DNA from: CAITNM01 sp021298215
GTDB lineage: Bacteria; Pseudomonadota; Alphaproteobacteria; Paracaedibacterales; CAITNM01
Assembly (NCBI GenBank): GCA_046309815.1
Contig: JBKCOJ010000006.1
Location: 1 to 64,000, forward strand
DNA: 64,000 nt
Reading direction: 5' to 3'
Part shown: piece after piece, positions 8,767-17,013 of the stretch
Position numbering within the stretch: the stretch's first letter is position 1
How the letters are laid out: the number at the start of each line of letters is the position of its first letter
Notes under the pieces: model-generated
Told to the model about the DNA's origin: nothing
The model's database searches: none
What the model saw: the letters and a program-made list of their open reading frames with translations, nothing else
Translations under genes and position numbers: made by a program

Positions 8767-10443
8767 ATGTCTTCAAATGAGCTCATAGAAGAAAGTGGCA
8801 CTATTAAATTGCCTGATGAGGTTTGGGCAGAAGCACGTCGTCGTGCCGAAATTATTGCTCCTCTTACCCAACATAAAACTGTTTCTACAAGAATAGCAAA
8901 GGACGCAGCTCAAAAGCTTGGGCTGTCAGAAAGAACAATTTACAATCTAGTAAAAATTTGGAAAGAAAGCGGAAGTTCTGTTCCTGCTTTAGCCCCCAAA
9001 AAATCAGATGGAGGGCGAGGTTGCGGTCGCATACCTAGCAATATTGAATCAATTATTTCAATGGCTATAGCTGATACTTACCTTACCAATCAAAGACTCA
9101 GCGTTGCTGTTTTAATGAGAACAATAAAAGAACGCTGCCGAAAAGCTAACCTTTCTTCACCCTCACTCAATACAATAAGATCTCGGATTAATACTTTAAA
9201 ACAACATGACATACTTGAAAAAAGACAAGGAAAAGAAGCCGCCAAGCATTTAAATCCACTAGAAGGTCATTTTCCGGAAACCAAAGGGATATTAGATGTT
9301 GTACAAATAGACCATACTCCCGTTGATTTAATTATCGTTGATTTTCACACGCGTCAGCCTATAGGTCGGCCTTGGCTAACAATTGCCATCGATGTTTATA
9401 GCCGTTGTATTGTTGGATTCTGTTTAACTCTTGAACCTCCTTCTGCCGTATCAGTAGGACTTTGTTTGGCTCATGCTGTTATTGATAAACGTCCCTGGCT
9501 AGAAAGCCTAGGAATTGAAACTGAATGGCCTATGTCAGGAAAACCAAAATCTCTTTATGTTGATAATGGAAAAGAATTTCATAGCGAGGCTTTGCGTCGT
9601 GGTTGTGAGGTTCATGGTATAAAAATTAGTTACAGACCTGTTAGAACTCCACATTATGGGGGAATCGTCGAAAGAGTTATAGGGACCTTGATGAAAATGG
9701 TTCATGAGCTTCCTGGTACCACATTTTCTAATGTGGTTGAGAAAGGCCAATATAACTCGGAGAAAAAAGCTTCTTTAACTCTTTTAGAGTTAGAAAAATG
9801 GTTTGTATCTGCTATTTCCTATTACCATTCCTCTCTTCATTCTGGGATTAAAGAGACGCCTGCGGCTTGTTGGGATAGATCTATAAATTCGGAACAAGCG
9901 ATTTTTAGAGTGAGTAATCCCAAAGCCTTTTTGGTCGATTTTTTACCTATAGTTCGTAGACGAATTCAACGACAAGGGTTTGTCATTGATCATATTGCTT
10001 ATATGAGTCCAGCTCTTAAACTATGGATTAATGAAAAGAATCGTGGCTACATATTTATCATTCGCCGTGATCCAAGAGACTTAAGCAGAATATACGTTCT
10101 TCATCCAAAAGAATCACATTATATAGAAGTTCCGTATCGGACGTTCTCTAACCCAGCTGTAACTCTTTGGGAGCATAAAGTTGCAGTTAAAAAACTGAAA
10201 GATGAAGGTAAAAAATCTATAGACGAAGAAGCAATTTTTAAAAGCATACAAAAAATGAGAGAGATAGCTAAAAATGCGATCACTAAAACTAAGTCAGCGC
10301 GTCGTACTGTTACTCGTTTAAAGCATTTAGAGTCTTCGTCTGTAAATACAGACAAAGGCTCTTTGCTGGTGCCACCAGTTGATTCTTTATCAACTTCAAA
10401 ATCCAGATCCATAAAACTTTTTGATGAAATAGAGGAATGGTGA
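8767..10443 (+). CDS. tniA: Transposase TniA (DDE, Tn402/Tn5053 family)
   Basis: The DDE transposase that catalyses strand transfer of the element. A helix-turn-helix N-terminal region (ERTIYNLVKIWKESG) precedes an integrase catalytic core. The catalytic triad is visible as Asp in VQIDHTPVD (about residue 181), Asp in YVDNGKEF (about residue 265) and Glu in GGIVERVIG (about residue 302). A C-terminal Mu-type beta-barrel region and a basic tail follow. The length of 558 residues is usual for TniA. It overlaps tniB by 7 bp, consistent with a translationally coupled tniABQ operon. Confidence 0.95.
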   Translation: MSSNELIEESGTIKLPDEVWAEARRRAEIIAPLTQHKTVSTRIAKDAAQKLGLSERTIYNLVKIWKESGSSVPALAPKKSDGGRGCGRIPSNIESIISMAIADTYLTNQRLSVAVLMRTIKERCRKANLSSPSLNTIRSRINTLKQHDILEKRQGKEAAKHLNPLEGHFPETKGILDVVQIDHTPVDLIIVDFHTRQPIGRPWLTIAIDVYSRCIVGFCLTLEPPSAVSVGLCLAHAVIDKRPWLESLGIETEWPMSGKPKSLYVDNGKEFHSEALRRGCEVHGIKISYRPVRTPHYGGIVERVIGTLMKMVHELPGTTFSNVVEKGQYNSEKKASLTLLELEKWFVSAISYYHSSLHSGIKETPAACWDRSINSEQAIFRVSNPKAFLVDFLPIVRRRIQRQGFVIDHIAYMSPALKLWINEKNRGYIFIIRRDPRDLSRIYVLHPKESHYIEVPYRTFSNPAVTLWEHKVAVKKLKDEGKKSIDEEAIFKSIQKMREIAKNAITKTKSARRTVTRLKHLESSSVNTDKGSLLVPPVDSLSTSKSRSIKLFDEIEEW

Positions 10444-11357
10444 TGACGAATGAGAATGCTTTGGACTTATCCCATCTAACACCTACAGCGCAAGCTGCAG
10501 CACTCTTACCTAGCTCAGAGAGAATTGCACGTATCAGAGCAGACCGTTGGATTGGTTATACTCGGGCTCGCCAAGCTATTGAACAATTGGAGGATTTATT
10601 TACTTGGCCAGACAGGCAACGCATGCAGAATATGTTACTTATTGGGCCAACGAATAATGGCAAATCAATGATTATAGAAAGATTTCGGCGGCAACATTTA
10701 TCTTACGTTAGCGAAGATGGGGAACAAGAAATAATTCCTGTTTTGGTCGTGCAAATGCCCTCTGATCCTTCGATTGGTCGTTTTTATACAATGTTGCTTT
10801 ACGCTCTTAACTCTCCACTTATGCCAAGGATGCGTGTTTCTGATCTAGAGCGTCTTTCATTAAGATTAATGAGACTAACAAAAGTTAGAATGCTTGTCAT
10901 AGACGAGCTTCATAATATGTTAGCTGGTGGTTCACCATTGCGAAATGAGTTCTTAAATTTATTAAGATTTCTTGGTAACGAGCTTCGCATCCCCCTAGTT
11001 GGAGCTGGTATAGAAGATGCTTATCGAGCAATTCGAACAGATGATCAGCTTGAAAACCGTTTCAAACCTTTTGTTCTTCCTCGTTGGAATGATAATGAAG
11101 AATTTCTTTCTTTGCTTGCAAGTTTTTCTGCTTCTTTCCCTTTACGCCAGCCTTCTCATTTACATAACCAAGATATGGCGCGATATATACTGACCCGTAC
11201 CGAGGGAACAATTGGGGAAGTTGCAACTTTATTAACTCAAGCCGCTATAGCAGCTATAGAATCAGGAGAAGAGTCAATTAATGCTAGAATTCTTTCCATC
11301 GCTGATTATGACAGTCCCACCGAGCGCCGTAGAAAATTTGAGCGTGAGATATCCTGA
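10437..11357 (+). CDS. tniB: Transposition ATP-binding protein TniB
   Basis: An AAA+ ATPase that works with TniA in target selection, analogous to TnsC/MuB. Walker A is seen in LLIGPTNNGKSMII (about residue 63) and Walker B in MLVIDELHNML (about residue 153), followed by a sensor region. Its 306 residues are the family norm. It overlaps tniA upstream by 7 bp, and its final base pair region abuts tniQ (stop and start share 1 bp). No frameshift or missing motif is visible, so the transposition proteins look intact. Confidence 0.95.
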   Translation: MVMTNENALDLSHLTPTAQAAALLPSSERIARIRADRWIGYTRARQAIEQLEDLFTWPDRQRMQNMLLIGPTNNGKSMIIERFRRQHLSYVSEDGEQEIIPVLVVQMPSDPSIGRFYTMLLYALNSPLMPRMRVSDLERLSLRLMRLTKVRMLVIDELHNMLAGGSPLRNEFLNLLRFLGNELRIPLVGAGIEDAYRAIRTDDQLENRFKPFVLPRWNDNEEFLSLLASFSASFPLRQPSHLHNQDMARYILTRTEGTIGEVATLLTQAAIAAIESGEESINARILSIADYDSPTERRRKFEREIS

Positions 11358-12556
11358 TGGTTGGTCGGTGGCCACTTCATCCGAAACCTTATGCTAATGA
11401 GGCTCTATCTTCATGGATTAATCGACTTGCAGCAGCTTATGATATAGATCCCATTGCGTTTTTAGGGTTTGAATTTAATTATCTTATAGAGAGAGAAGAA
11501 TTTGAACTTATTGATCTTAATCCTCCTTATCGATTACTAGAGGGATTAGCAGAACGCACAAACATCGAGATTTCTGAAATAAGAGCTTTAACGGCTCAAT
11601 CTTATGTTCCTTTACTCATAGATAGTTTGGCTCCTATGCCTGGATACTATGCAAATTATGCGTACCAGTTTAATTTGATTCTTTCCCGGAAAAAACCTAT
11701 GGATAGGAACGTAGAAGAGTGGATTCCGTGGTTCACCATAAAACGCTTTTTAAAAACGCATGGATGCAAAGCATGTATTGATGAAGATAAGCAAGCTTAT
11801 ATACGTTTGCATTGGCGCTTCCCTTGGATGATGAGTTGCCCAAAACATGGTCTTCTTCTTAAAGAAGTTAGCTTATTTTCGTGGTCTTTAGATCGAAAGG
11901 TACAAGCTCTTTGGGCTGAAGGTGCAGAACAAGCTCAAGAAGCCCCAGAGACATTGGTTTGTATGGATGCTATTACTTTAAAAGCAGTGACATTAGGTAC
12001 AACCAATGTTCCAGCCGGAAATATGCATGGAGGTGTTTGGCTAAGGATGTTAAGAGTACTTTTAGAAGAACTAAGCCTACCTGCTTCTTTGTTGCCTTCT
12101 CAAATTCGTCATTTAGTGGAATCCTTTTGGAAGGAAATTAACTTGCCATTCCGATATAGCCTTTCAAAGTGGCGACCATTCGAAGAATACAAGCAAGAAT
12201 CACAATATGTTCTAATGCATTTAGCTTCTCTAATTTTTAAGGCTGCATGTGACCGTCAACCCTCATTGCCTGATAGTTTAGTTAAACCATTTGCTTCTAT
12301 TCCAATTTCTAAGAAAGACTTAGCTTCTTTTTATGCTGAACCAAAACCTTTTCCTGAGTTAGGCAAAGTTAATGATACACCATGGGGTAATTTCAACCTA
12401 TTAGTGGAAAAAGTAATAGAAGAAATGCGTAGAAATCCTGAAGAGGTAAAACGTTTCCGTCGAATGATATTCTCTTTTAGCGGATCTGAAGAAGCTCGAA
12501 GAAGACTAGATGATAATTTAAGAAACCTTGGTATTGAAGTTGAGAAAGAATTTTAA
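11357..12556 (+). CDS. tniQ: Transposition target protein TniQ
   Basis: A TniQ-family protein required for transposition of Tn5053-type elements, distantly related to TnsD. The N-terminus has the family hallmarks PYANEALSSWINRLAAAYDI and a later zinc-ribbon-like stretch with CKACIDEDKQAYIRLHWRFPWMMSCPKHG, in which the Cys pairs C..C and C..H are typical. At 399 residues it is of normal length. It starts one base after the tniB stop begins, consistent with coupling. Confidence 0.92.
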   Translation: MVGRWPLHPKPYANEALSSWINRLAAAYDIDPIAFLGFEFNYLIEREEFELIDLNPPYRLLEGLAERTNIEISEIRALTAQSYVPLLIDSLAPMPGYYANYAYQFNLILSRKKPMDRNVEEWIPWFTIKRFLKTHGCKACIDEDKQAYIRLHWRFPWMMSCPKHGLLLKEVSLFSWSLDRKVQALWAEGAEQAQEAPETLVCMDAITLKAVTLGTTNVPAGNMHGGVWLRMLRVLLEELSLPASLLPSQIRHLVESFWKEINLPFRYSLSKWRPFEEYKQESQYVLMHLASLIFKAACDRQPSLPDSLVKPFASIPISKKDLASFYAEPKPFPELGKVNDTPWGNFNLLVEKVIEEMRRNPEEVKRFRRMIFSFSGSEEARRRLDDNLRNLGIEVEKEF

Positions 12557-12587
12557 AAAGAGATTTATAACTTCTACTTTTTATAAC

Positions 12588-12654
12588 GTTTGTACTACTT
12601 AGTATAAATAACGGGTTTAATGACAAATTTGAGGATGCTTATTCTGTCACTTTG
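12588..12654 (+). repeat. Transposon res region, arm copy 1
   Basis: A 67-bp segment in the tniQ-tniR gap, where the resolution site lies in this family. It begins gtttgtactacttag and ends gtcactttg. It recurs in inverted orientation at 15129-15195 with 61 of 67 positions identical and no gaps, and similarity extends outward to about 12553. Short palindromic words such as tgtactgtaaacgatcg follow at 12658 and may be further resolvase sites. Confidence 0.7.
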
Positions 12655-12801
12655 GCTTGTACTGTAAACGATCGTTTGTTTACCGCCGTATTTTATACAA
12701 TTTGGTGGGATGTATCTATTACAGACGTTTCCCACCTTGTGTGTTTTATCATTTTGTTTTATTGGTAATAAATAGTTTTACATTTTTAAGAATAATTCAT
12801 C

Positions 12802-13017
12802 ATGACCGAATTCATGTTACGACCAGATGCAAAAAGACGCGTTTCACTTGGAGAACTTGCCAAAGGTGTCAGTAGTTATAAAGTCACGCAAGGAGACAAT
12901 GGACAAGTTACACTTACTCCCTATACCGAAATCCCCTACTCTGAAAAATGGATTTTTGAAAATCCCGAGATATTAGAAGAATTCAAAAAGCATCTTGAAC
13001 AAAAGCAAGCAGCATAA
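12802..13017 (+). CDS. Small AbrB/MazE-like protein inside the transposon
   Basis: A 71-residue protein starting RPDAKRRVSLGELAKGVSSYKV, then a short beta segment and a helical tail (FENPEILEEFKKHLEQ). The pattern of a short swapped-hairpin-like N-terminus with conserved R-V-x-L-G recalls small AbrB/MazE-like antitoxins, but no toxin gene sits next to it. It lies between res and tniR with a 13-bp gap to tniR, so the two are probably co-transcribed. It may regulate tniR or be the survivor of a toxin-antitoxin pair. The function is not known. Confidence 0.6.
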   Translation: MTEFMLRPDAKRRVSLGELAKGVSSYKVTQGDNGQVTLTPYTEIPYSEKWIFENPEILEEFKKHLEQKQAA

Positions 13018-13030
13018 ATAAGGGATTTTT

Positions 13031-13648
13031 ATGTTTGTTGGTTATGCTCGTGTTTCAAAAGATGATGGATCGCAAGTTCTTGATCCGCAAAAAGATGCCT
13101 TGTTTGCGGCAGGTGTGTTGTCAGAACATATTTATGAAGATTATGCCAGTGGAAAAAAGGATGATCGACCTGGACTCAATGCTTGTTTAAAAGCACTGCG
13201 TAAAGGAGACACGTTAGTCGTGTGGAAACTCGATCGCTTAGGACGCAACCTTAAGCATCTCCTCACCATCATTGATGATCTCGAAAAGCGTGAAGTTGGG
13301 TTAAAAGTCCTAACTGGTCAAGGCGTCAATATTGATACCACTACTCCCAATGGCAAGTTGGTTTTTGGTATTTTTGCTAGCATTGCTGAATATGAGCGTA
13401 CGCTCATTAGTGAACGCACCAAAGCTGGATTACAATCAGCACGAGCTCGTGGTCGCAAAAGTGGTCGCTCGCATAAGATGACGATTCCTAAACTACGCCT
13501 TGCACAGGCGGCGATGAGCCAGCCTGGAACTAAAGTCGCTGATTTATGTAAAGAATTAGCCATTACGCGTCAAACCCTTTATCGATATGTAACACCTAAA
13601 GGACAATTGAGATTTGATGGCCAAAAATTTTTAAATATTCACGTATGA
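13031..13648 (+). CDS. tniR: Serine resolvase TniR
   Basis: Site-specific serine recombinase that resolves transposition cointegrates at res. The N-terminal catalytic domain begins MFVGYARVSKDDGSQ with the nucleophile Ser9, has the conserved WKLDRLGRN block (about residue 65) and the IASIAEYERTLISERTKAG helix, then a C-terminal helix-turn-helix (VADLCKELAITRQTLYRYV). At 205 residues it has the full family length. Ribosome site AAGGGA precedes the start. Confidence 0.95.
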   Translation: MFVGYARVSKDDGSQVLDPQKDALFAAGVLSEHIYEDYASGKKDDRPGLNACLKALRKGDTLVVWKLDRLGRNLKHLLTIIDDLEKREVGLKVLTGQGVNIDTTTPNGKLVFGIFASIAEYERTLISERTKAGLQSARARGRKSGRSHKMTIPKLRLAQAAMSQPGTKVADLCKELAITRQTLYRYVTPKGQLRFDGQKFLNIHV

Positions 13649-13722
13649 ATTGCCTAAAAACTAAAGTATTGTTTTTACCGAAAGCATTTACACATTCAGA
13701 GATAACTAGGTGAAAAACAAAC

Positions 13723-15045
13723 ATGATTATAATAAAAAAATTCACTTTGCTTTTATTTTTATATTTAAATTTAGTAACTAATATTGCTGCTACGCATAGT
13801 CTAGAAAATCTTGATCCTTCGTCTCCTCTTGTACCAGCCATTAGAGATTGCGTATCAGAGATACACTTGAACTTACAAATGACAGAAGAAAATGATTCTC
13901 CTGCTAGTGAGCAGTATTCTTTTGGTAGGAATGTACGTAATACAAGCTCTTCTATCCAGGTTTCTGAACTTTCTTATGAACAACACTTAGAGAAAGATAG
14001 AGAATTATTAAATAATGCAAAAAGAAAAATTGCTAGAGTTGAAAAAATAGCAACGAAGACTTTAACTAAGCTAAAAACCAATGCAGCTAAAAAAATACTT
14101 GAAAAAATTGTTACTGAATCCTCTTTTTCTTTATCTGATATTGAAGCTGATCTCGAACAGCTAAACATAAACTTATCATCAAACTACCCCAAAGATATTA
14201 TAGCTATTGAATTGCATCAGCGTTTTCAAAAAGCATCTAGCAATGCCATTAGTATTTTAGTGGATTATATCACTCCAGAGATCGTAGCAGGATCAACAGA
14301 AGAACAAGCAGATTTTAAAGTATTGTGTAAAGATTTCTATAAGGTTACTAGCATTATAGATGATTGCATTGATGAACCTCTCTTTTTTGATGCGATACGC
14401 TCACAGTTAAATAACTGTTATGATTTCATTCTCCCTAATACAAATAACCTAATTAGTAGAGCTACTGTTTTGCAGCGTATCAATAGTTTGGGGCAATACA
14501 TTATAAGAATAACGGATGATGGTGATGATTTAGCAGTAAATGATGCTGTTTTAGAATTAACTAATTACTATTTTAAAGCATTGCAATTATGGTTTGTAGA
14601 TCGAACACATCCTGACATGCGCAGCTACGTATTTAATTCTTTATCAAACCGTTTAGTGTATTTTATGGATTGCGCACCCAATATATTTCATTTCTGCAAA
14701 AAACATTCTAAAAACGAAATTGAAAGTGAATTTCAAAAGAGAAGCTGGCAAAGTTGGTTGCAACCCAGTCAATCTATATGGGTTGATCCGAAAGGTTGTA
14801 TTTCAGTTCGATTAAAAACTAAAAATACTCAGTTTACAGTTGGTTTCCTTGCTGAAAATCCATATCGACTCGGAGCTCTTGATACGCAAATACTTGGAGA
14901 TAGGCGTACAGAAATGCTAAAAAGCACCTATTGTAAGGAGATCCCTTTGTTCATACCAGCTTCGTTAGATGATCAAAATACCCCCTATTGGAGAACTCCC
15001 AAACAGCAACTTTTAATGGATGATTCTCACGGAAATACATTGTAA
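13723..15045 (+). CDS. Secreted protein of unknown function, transposon cargo
   Basis: A 440-residue protein with a clear signal peptide (KKFTLLLFLYLNLVTNIAA). The body is mostly helical, with a Lys-rich coiled-coil-like stretch at about residues 88-140, followed by helices containing conserved-looking Trp and Asp residues; no known domain is recognised. It is the only gene between tniR and the right inverted repeat, so it is the cargo of the transposon. In a host-associated bacterium a mobile exported protein is a plausible effector, but that is inference. A strong hairpin lies 5 bp after the stop. Confidence 0.7.
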   Translation: MIIIKKFTLLLFLYLNLVTNIAATHSLENLDPSSPLVPAIRDCVSEIHLNLQMTEENDSPASEQYSFGRNVRNTSSSIQVSELSYEQHLEKDRELLNNAKRKIARVEKIATKTLTKLKTNAAKKILEKIVTESSFSLSDIEADLEQLNINLSSNYPKDIIAIELHQRFQKASSNAISILVDYITPEIVAGSTEEQADFKVLCKDFYKVTSIIDDCIDEPLFFDAIRSQLNNCYDFILPNTNNLISRATVLQRINSLGQYIIRITDDGDDLAVNDAVLELTNYYFKALQLWFVDRTHPDMRSYVFNSLSNRLVYFMDCAPNIFHFCKKHSKNEIESEFQKRSWQSWLQPSQSIWVDPKGCISVRLKTKNTQFTVGFLAENPYRLGALDTQILGDRRTEMLKSTYCKEIPLFIPASLDDQNTPYWRTPKQQLLMDDSHGNTL

Positions 15046-15049
15046 ACAT

Positions 15050-15074
15050 TTTCTCTGCAAAGCCTGCAGAGAAA
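15050..15074 (+). terminator. Hairpin after the transposon cargo gene
   Basis: A perfect 10-bp inverted repeat TTTCTCTGCA/TGCAGAGAAA with a 5-nt loop begins 5 bp after the cargo gene stop. It lacks a run of T residues on either side, so it may stop transcription weakly or act as an mRNA-stabilising hairpin. Confidence 0.45.
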
Positions 15075-15101
15075 GATAATACTGCAGTCCTCTTCTGAAC
15101 T

Positions 15102-15128
15102 TGCTGCAAACGTCTTCTGAAAATGACA
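15102..15128 (-). repeat. Right terminal inverted repeat of the Tn402-like transposon
   Basis: A 27-bp terminal repeat ending gtcttctgaaaatgaca, 25 of 27 identical to the left end. A second transposase-binding subrepeat of the same family (tactgcagtcctcttctg) lies just inside at 15080-15097, as in other Tn402-type ends. Confidence 0.92.
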
Positions 15129-15195
15129 CAAAGTGACACACTAAGCATCCTGAATTTTGTCATTAAACCCGTCACTTATACTAAGTAGTACAAAC
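15129..15195 (-). repeat. Inverted second copy of the res segment, target of the transposon
   Basis: Directly outside the right inverted repeat lies a 67-bp sequence that is 61/67 identical, in inverted orientation, to the res-region segment at 12588-12654. Weaker similarity continues to about 15230, corresponding to the end of tniQ. It appears to be part of the res site of a related older element into which this transposon inserted. No resolvase gene belonging to it is present nearby. Confidence 0.75.
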
Positions 15196-15304
15196 CTTGT
15201 AAAAAATAAGAATTATAAACCCTTTTTAGAGAGAAATACTCTCTTCCTTATTTAGTTCGTAAATACTCTAGAGGGCGAAATTAGTATTACGCCAAAATAA
15301 GCCG

Positions 15305-15625
15305 TTACACTTCTAATGTTGAAATTCCATTTTTTTCAACAATCGATAGTAACTTTAAAGAAGGCCCGGAAGGTTTTTTTTCTCCTCTCTCCCATTTACT
15401 AATCAAGCTAGAAGTAACATTCAGGTAATGAGCAAAAACGTTCTGACTTAGGTGTTCTTTCTCTCGAATTTTTTTAATTTGCAAAGGACTAAGAGGGAGA
15501 ACAGGAATTAAGCACGCATCATCAAAATGACGCATTGTTTTCTTGTCAATAACACCTACTTTTTGCAATGCTTCCACCGTTTCGTGAATAGCAGCCATCG
15601 CATCATTCTTATATTTTTTAGTCAT
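15305..15625 (-). CDS. HigA-type antitoxin, XRE helix-turn-helix
   Basis: A 106-residue DNA-binding antitoxin. The helix-turn-helix is complete in LSQNVFAHYLNVTSSLISKWERGEKKPSG (about residues 55-83) and is followed by a short C-terminal helix. It is the second gene of a two-gene operon; its start overlaps the toxin stop by 8 bp. Antitoxins of this type bind the toxin and repress the shared promoter. A palindromic operator is found between the -35 and -10 boxes upstream of the toxin gene. Confidence 0.85.
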   Translation of the reverse strand: MTKKYKNDAMAAIHETVEALQKVGVIDKKTMRHFDDACLIPVLPLSPLQIKKIREKEHLSQNVFAHYLNVTSSLISKWERGEKKPSGPSLKLLSIVEKNGISTLEV

Positions 15626-15992
15626 ATCTTTTTACCTCTATTAAACTAGAATCTTTCAGCAATTCTCTAATTTTATCTTCTGAAATACCACTCATTATTT
15701 TAGCTACTTTTTTAAATTCTATTTCTTCGCCAGTACTGATGTTATCTCTTTCACTCTTGGAGTATCCGAAGACAAAAAAGCATTTATCTTCTTTCTTAAA
15801 AATAATGATGGCTCTGTATCCTTTTGCACTACTTTGCCCTTTACGAGCAATCCGTTGTTTTATGAGGCCTCCACCTAAATCAGCATCTATTAACCCTTTT
15901 TCTGCTCTCTCTACTGCTATAATTAGATCTTTGTCTTCTATATTGTTTTTACGTGCAAACCTGTCAAACCAGCTGTTTTTATAAATTTTCAA
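15618..15992 (-). CDS. RelE/HigB-family toxin
   Basis: A 124-residue protein of the RelE-like HigB family that pairs with XRE antitoxins. Recognisable blocks are WFDRFARKNNIEDKDLIIAV, GLIDADLGGGLIKQRIARKGQ, the GYRAIIIFKKEDKCFFVFGYSKSERDNI core, and a C-terminal helix. Members are ribosome-dependent or free mRNA endoribonucleases. The toxin-first order matches higBA operons. The reading frame is intact. Confidence 0.85.
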   Translation of the reverse strand: MKIYKNSWFDRFARKNNIEDKDLIIAVERAEKGLIDADLGGGLIKQRIARKGQSSAKGYRAIIIFKKEDKCFFVFGYSKSERDNISTGEEIEFKKVAKIMSGISEDKIRELLKDSSLIEVKRYD

Positions 15993-16029
15993 TCTTTTAT
16001 ATATTTTCTTTTAGGCTTATTCCTTGAAT

Positions 16030-16058
16030 ATAATATAGCACTAAGTGCTAGATATCAA
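16030..16058 (-). promoter_or_regulatory. Promoter with palindromic operator of the HigBA-type operon
   Basis: On the minus strand a -35 box TTGATA (16053-16058) and a -10 box TATTAT (16030-16035) are separated by exactly 17 bp. The spacer holds the perfect 7-bp-arm palindrome TAGCACTTAGTGCTA (16036-16050). The toxin gene starts 38 bp further on. The antitoxin is the likely ligand of this operator; that is inference from position and symmetry. Confidence 0.65.
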
Positions 16059-16333
16059 GAAAATTTTTAAAGATCCTTCGAAAGGCTGAATGGTAATCCC
16101 CGCTATCAACATCAATTCTACTTTGCCAAGTTTTATCATCATAAAAAAGTCTATTGATATCTAACAAAGTCCCGAATGATTTGGGGAGAAATTAACGAAA
16201 AAAGCCTTTCTATTATCGGAGGCAATTTGTTAGCAGTTTTCGTATGTACGATTTTTCGAGAATAACCTAAGGAATATTCGTTAGATCCAATAAACATAGT
16301 CTTAATAAGCCATTTAGTAATTTTTTATTAATT
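16059..16333. other. Noncoding stretch
   Basis: About 275 bp between the HigBA-type promoter and the OTU-like gene with stops in all frames. I see no RNA gene, repeat or clear terminator here. Confidence 0.4.
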
Positions 16334-16939
16334 TTACGTATCCTTTGACTTTGTAGTAGCCATCAATGATTTCAGTGATGTCTGTTTAAGAGTTTGAGCT
16401 GATTTTTTCTTGCCACGCCCTGCAGCTGTTACAGTTTTAATAGCTTCGTTTTGACCATCCGATGATTGCACTAATAAATTAAAATGATTTAGCACATGCC
16501 TGCCAGGAGATTTCTCATAACCCGTATGCAATAAAAAATATTCTTGTGCCGATGCATTGGGTTTGGAAACAATACATACAGGTGTTAAGTGATTTCCTTT
16601 ATCTGCTGCAAAGATTGTCAAACCAAAACCTTGAGTTCTTGCTAAAGCAACAAATGTACCTGAAGGAGGTTCATTACTTAAGGATCTTATATAAGACATA
16701 TACTGATTGTCGGCGATAAACTCTTTTTCTAAAAAGGCATCAACTTCTTTCTTTGTAGGTAATGCTGTTCCTATAAGAGAAGGATTAACGGCTTGCATAT
16801 CAGCCCATATTAATTGTCGAATTTCCTCATCATTTGTACGGGTTTTTAAATCTTTTATAGCTTTTCTTCTTTCCGTTCCAGTAGCATTGAAAGCGCAATT
16901 CCCTCCCTTACCAGATACACTTTCCTCTGTAAAAGTCAT
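16334..16939 (-). CDS. OTU-like cysteine protease, candidate deubiquitinase effector
   Basis: A 201-residue protein whose N-terminus SGKGGNCAFNATG resembles the OTU catalytic loop (D/G-G-x-N-C-x-F), placing the nucleophile at Cys15. The matching C-terminal His lies in LNHFNLL (His152, followed by aromatic and Asn, as in the OTU H-Y/F-N/D motif). OTU proteases cleave ubiquitin chains, and bacteria that carry them are mostly intracellular and deliver them to the host. The tail (about residues 172-201) is very Lys/Ser/Thr-rich. The frame stays open for 30 codons upstream but without a start codon, so ATG at 16939 is used. It lies 74 bp downstream of the 829-residue secreted protein gene and is probably co-transcribed. 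The fold assignment is from motifs only. Confidence 0.65.
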   Translation of the reverse strand: MTFTEESVSGKGGNCAFNATGTERRKAIKDLKTRTNDEEIRQLIWADMQAVNPSLIGTALPTKKEVDAFLEKEFIADNQYMSYIRSLSNEPPSGTFVALARTQGFGLTIFAADKGNHLTPVCIVSKPNASAQEYFLLHTGYEKSPGRHVLNHFNLLVQSSDGQNEAIKTVTAAGRGKKKSAQTLKQTSLKSLMATTKSKDT

Positions 16940-17013
16940 TGTGGTATTCTCTTCTTTTGTCCAAGAATAGACAGATGATGCGGCTGCACAAGATGCATAG
17001 CGAGAAGAGGAGG

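Larger units (their letters stand above)
8625..15128 (+). mobile_element. Tn402/Tn5053-family transposon with secreted-protein cargo
   Basis: A complete 6.5-kb transposon bounded by 27-bp inverted repeats that match at 25 of 27 positions and begin TGTCATTTTCAGAAGAC, the signature end of the Tn402/Tn5053 family. Inside are tniA, tniB, tniQ, a res region, a 71-codon gene, the serine resolvase tniR and one cargo gene (13723-15045). Members of this family transpose with TniA/B/Q and resolve the cointegrate with TniR acting at res, and they prefer targets in or near res sites. No matching 5-bp target duplication is seen (gtgga on the left, caaag on the right). Confidence 0.92.

Noticed and set aside
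12657..12875. 72-codon open frame between tniQ and the small transposon gene
   Set aside because: It lies over the res region, overlaps the more plausible 71-codon gene, and is rich in rare residues, so it is taken as chance.
8620..15133. 5-bp target-site duplication around the transposon
   Set aside because: The flanks are gtgga on the left and caaag on the right, so no duplication is present; later rearrangement is likely.
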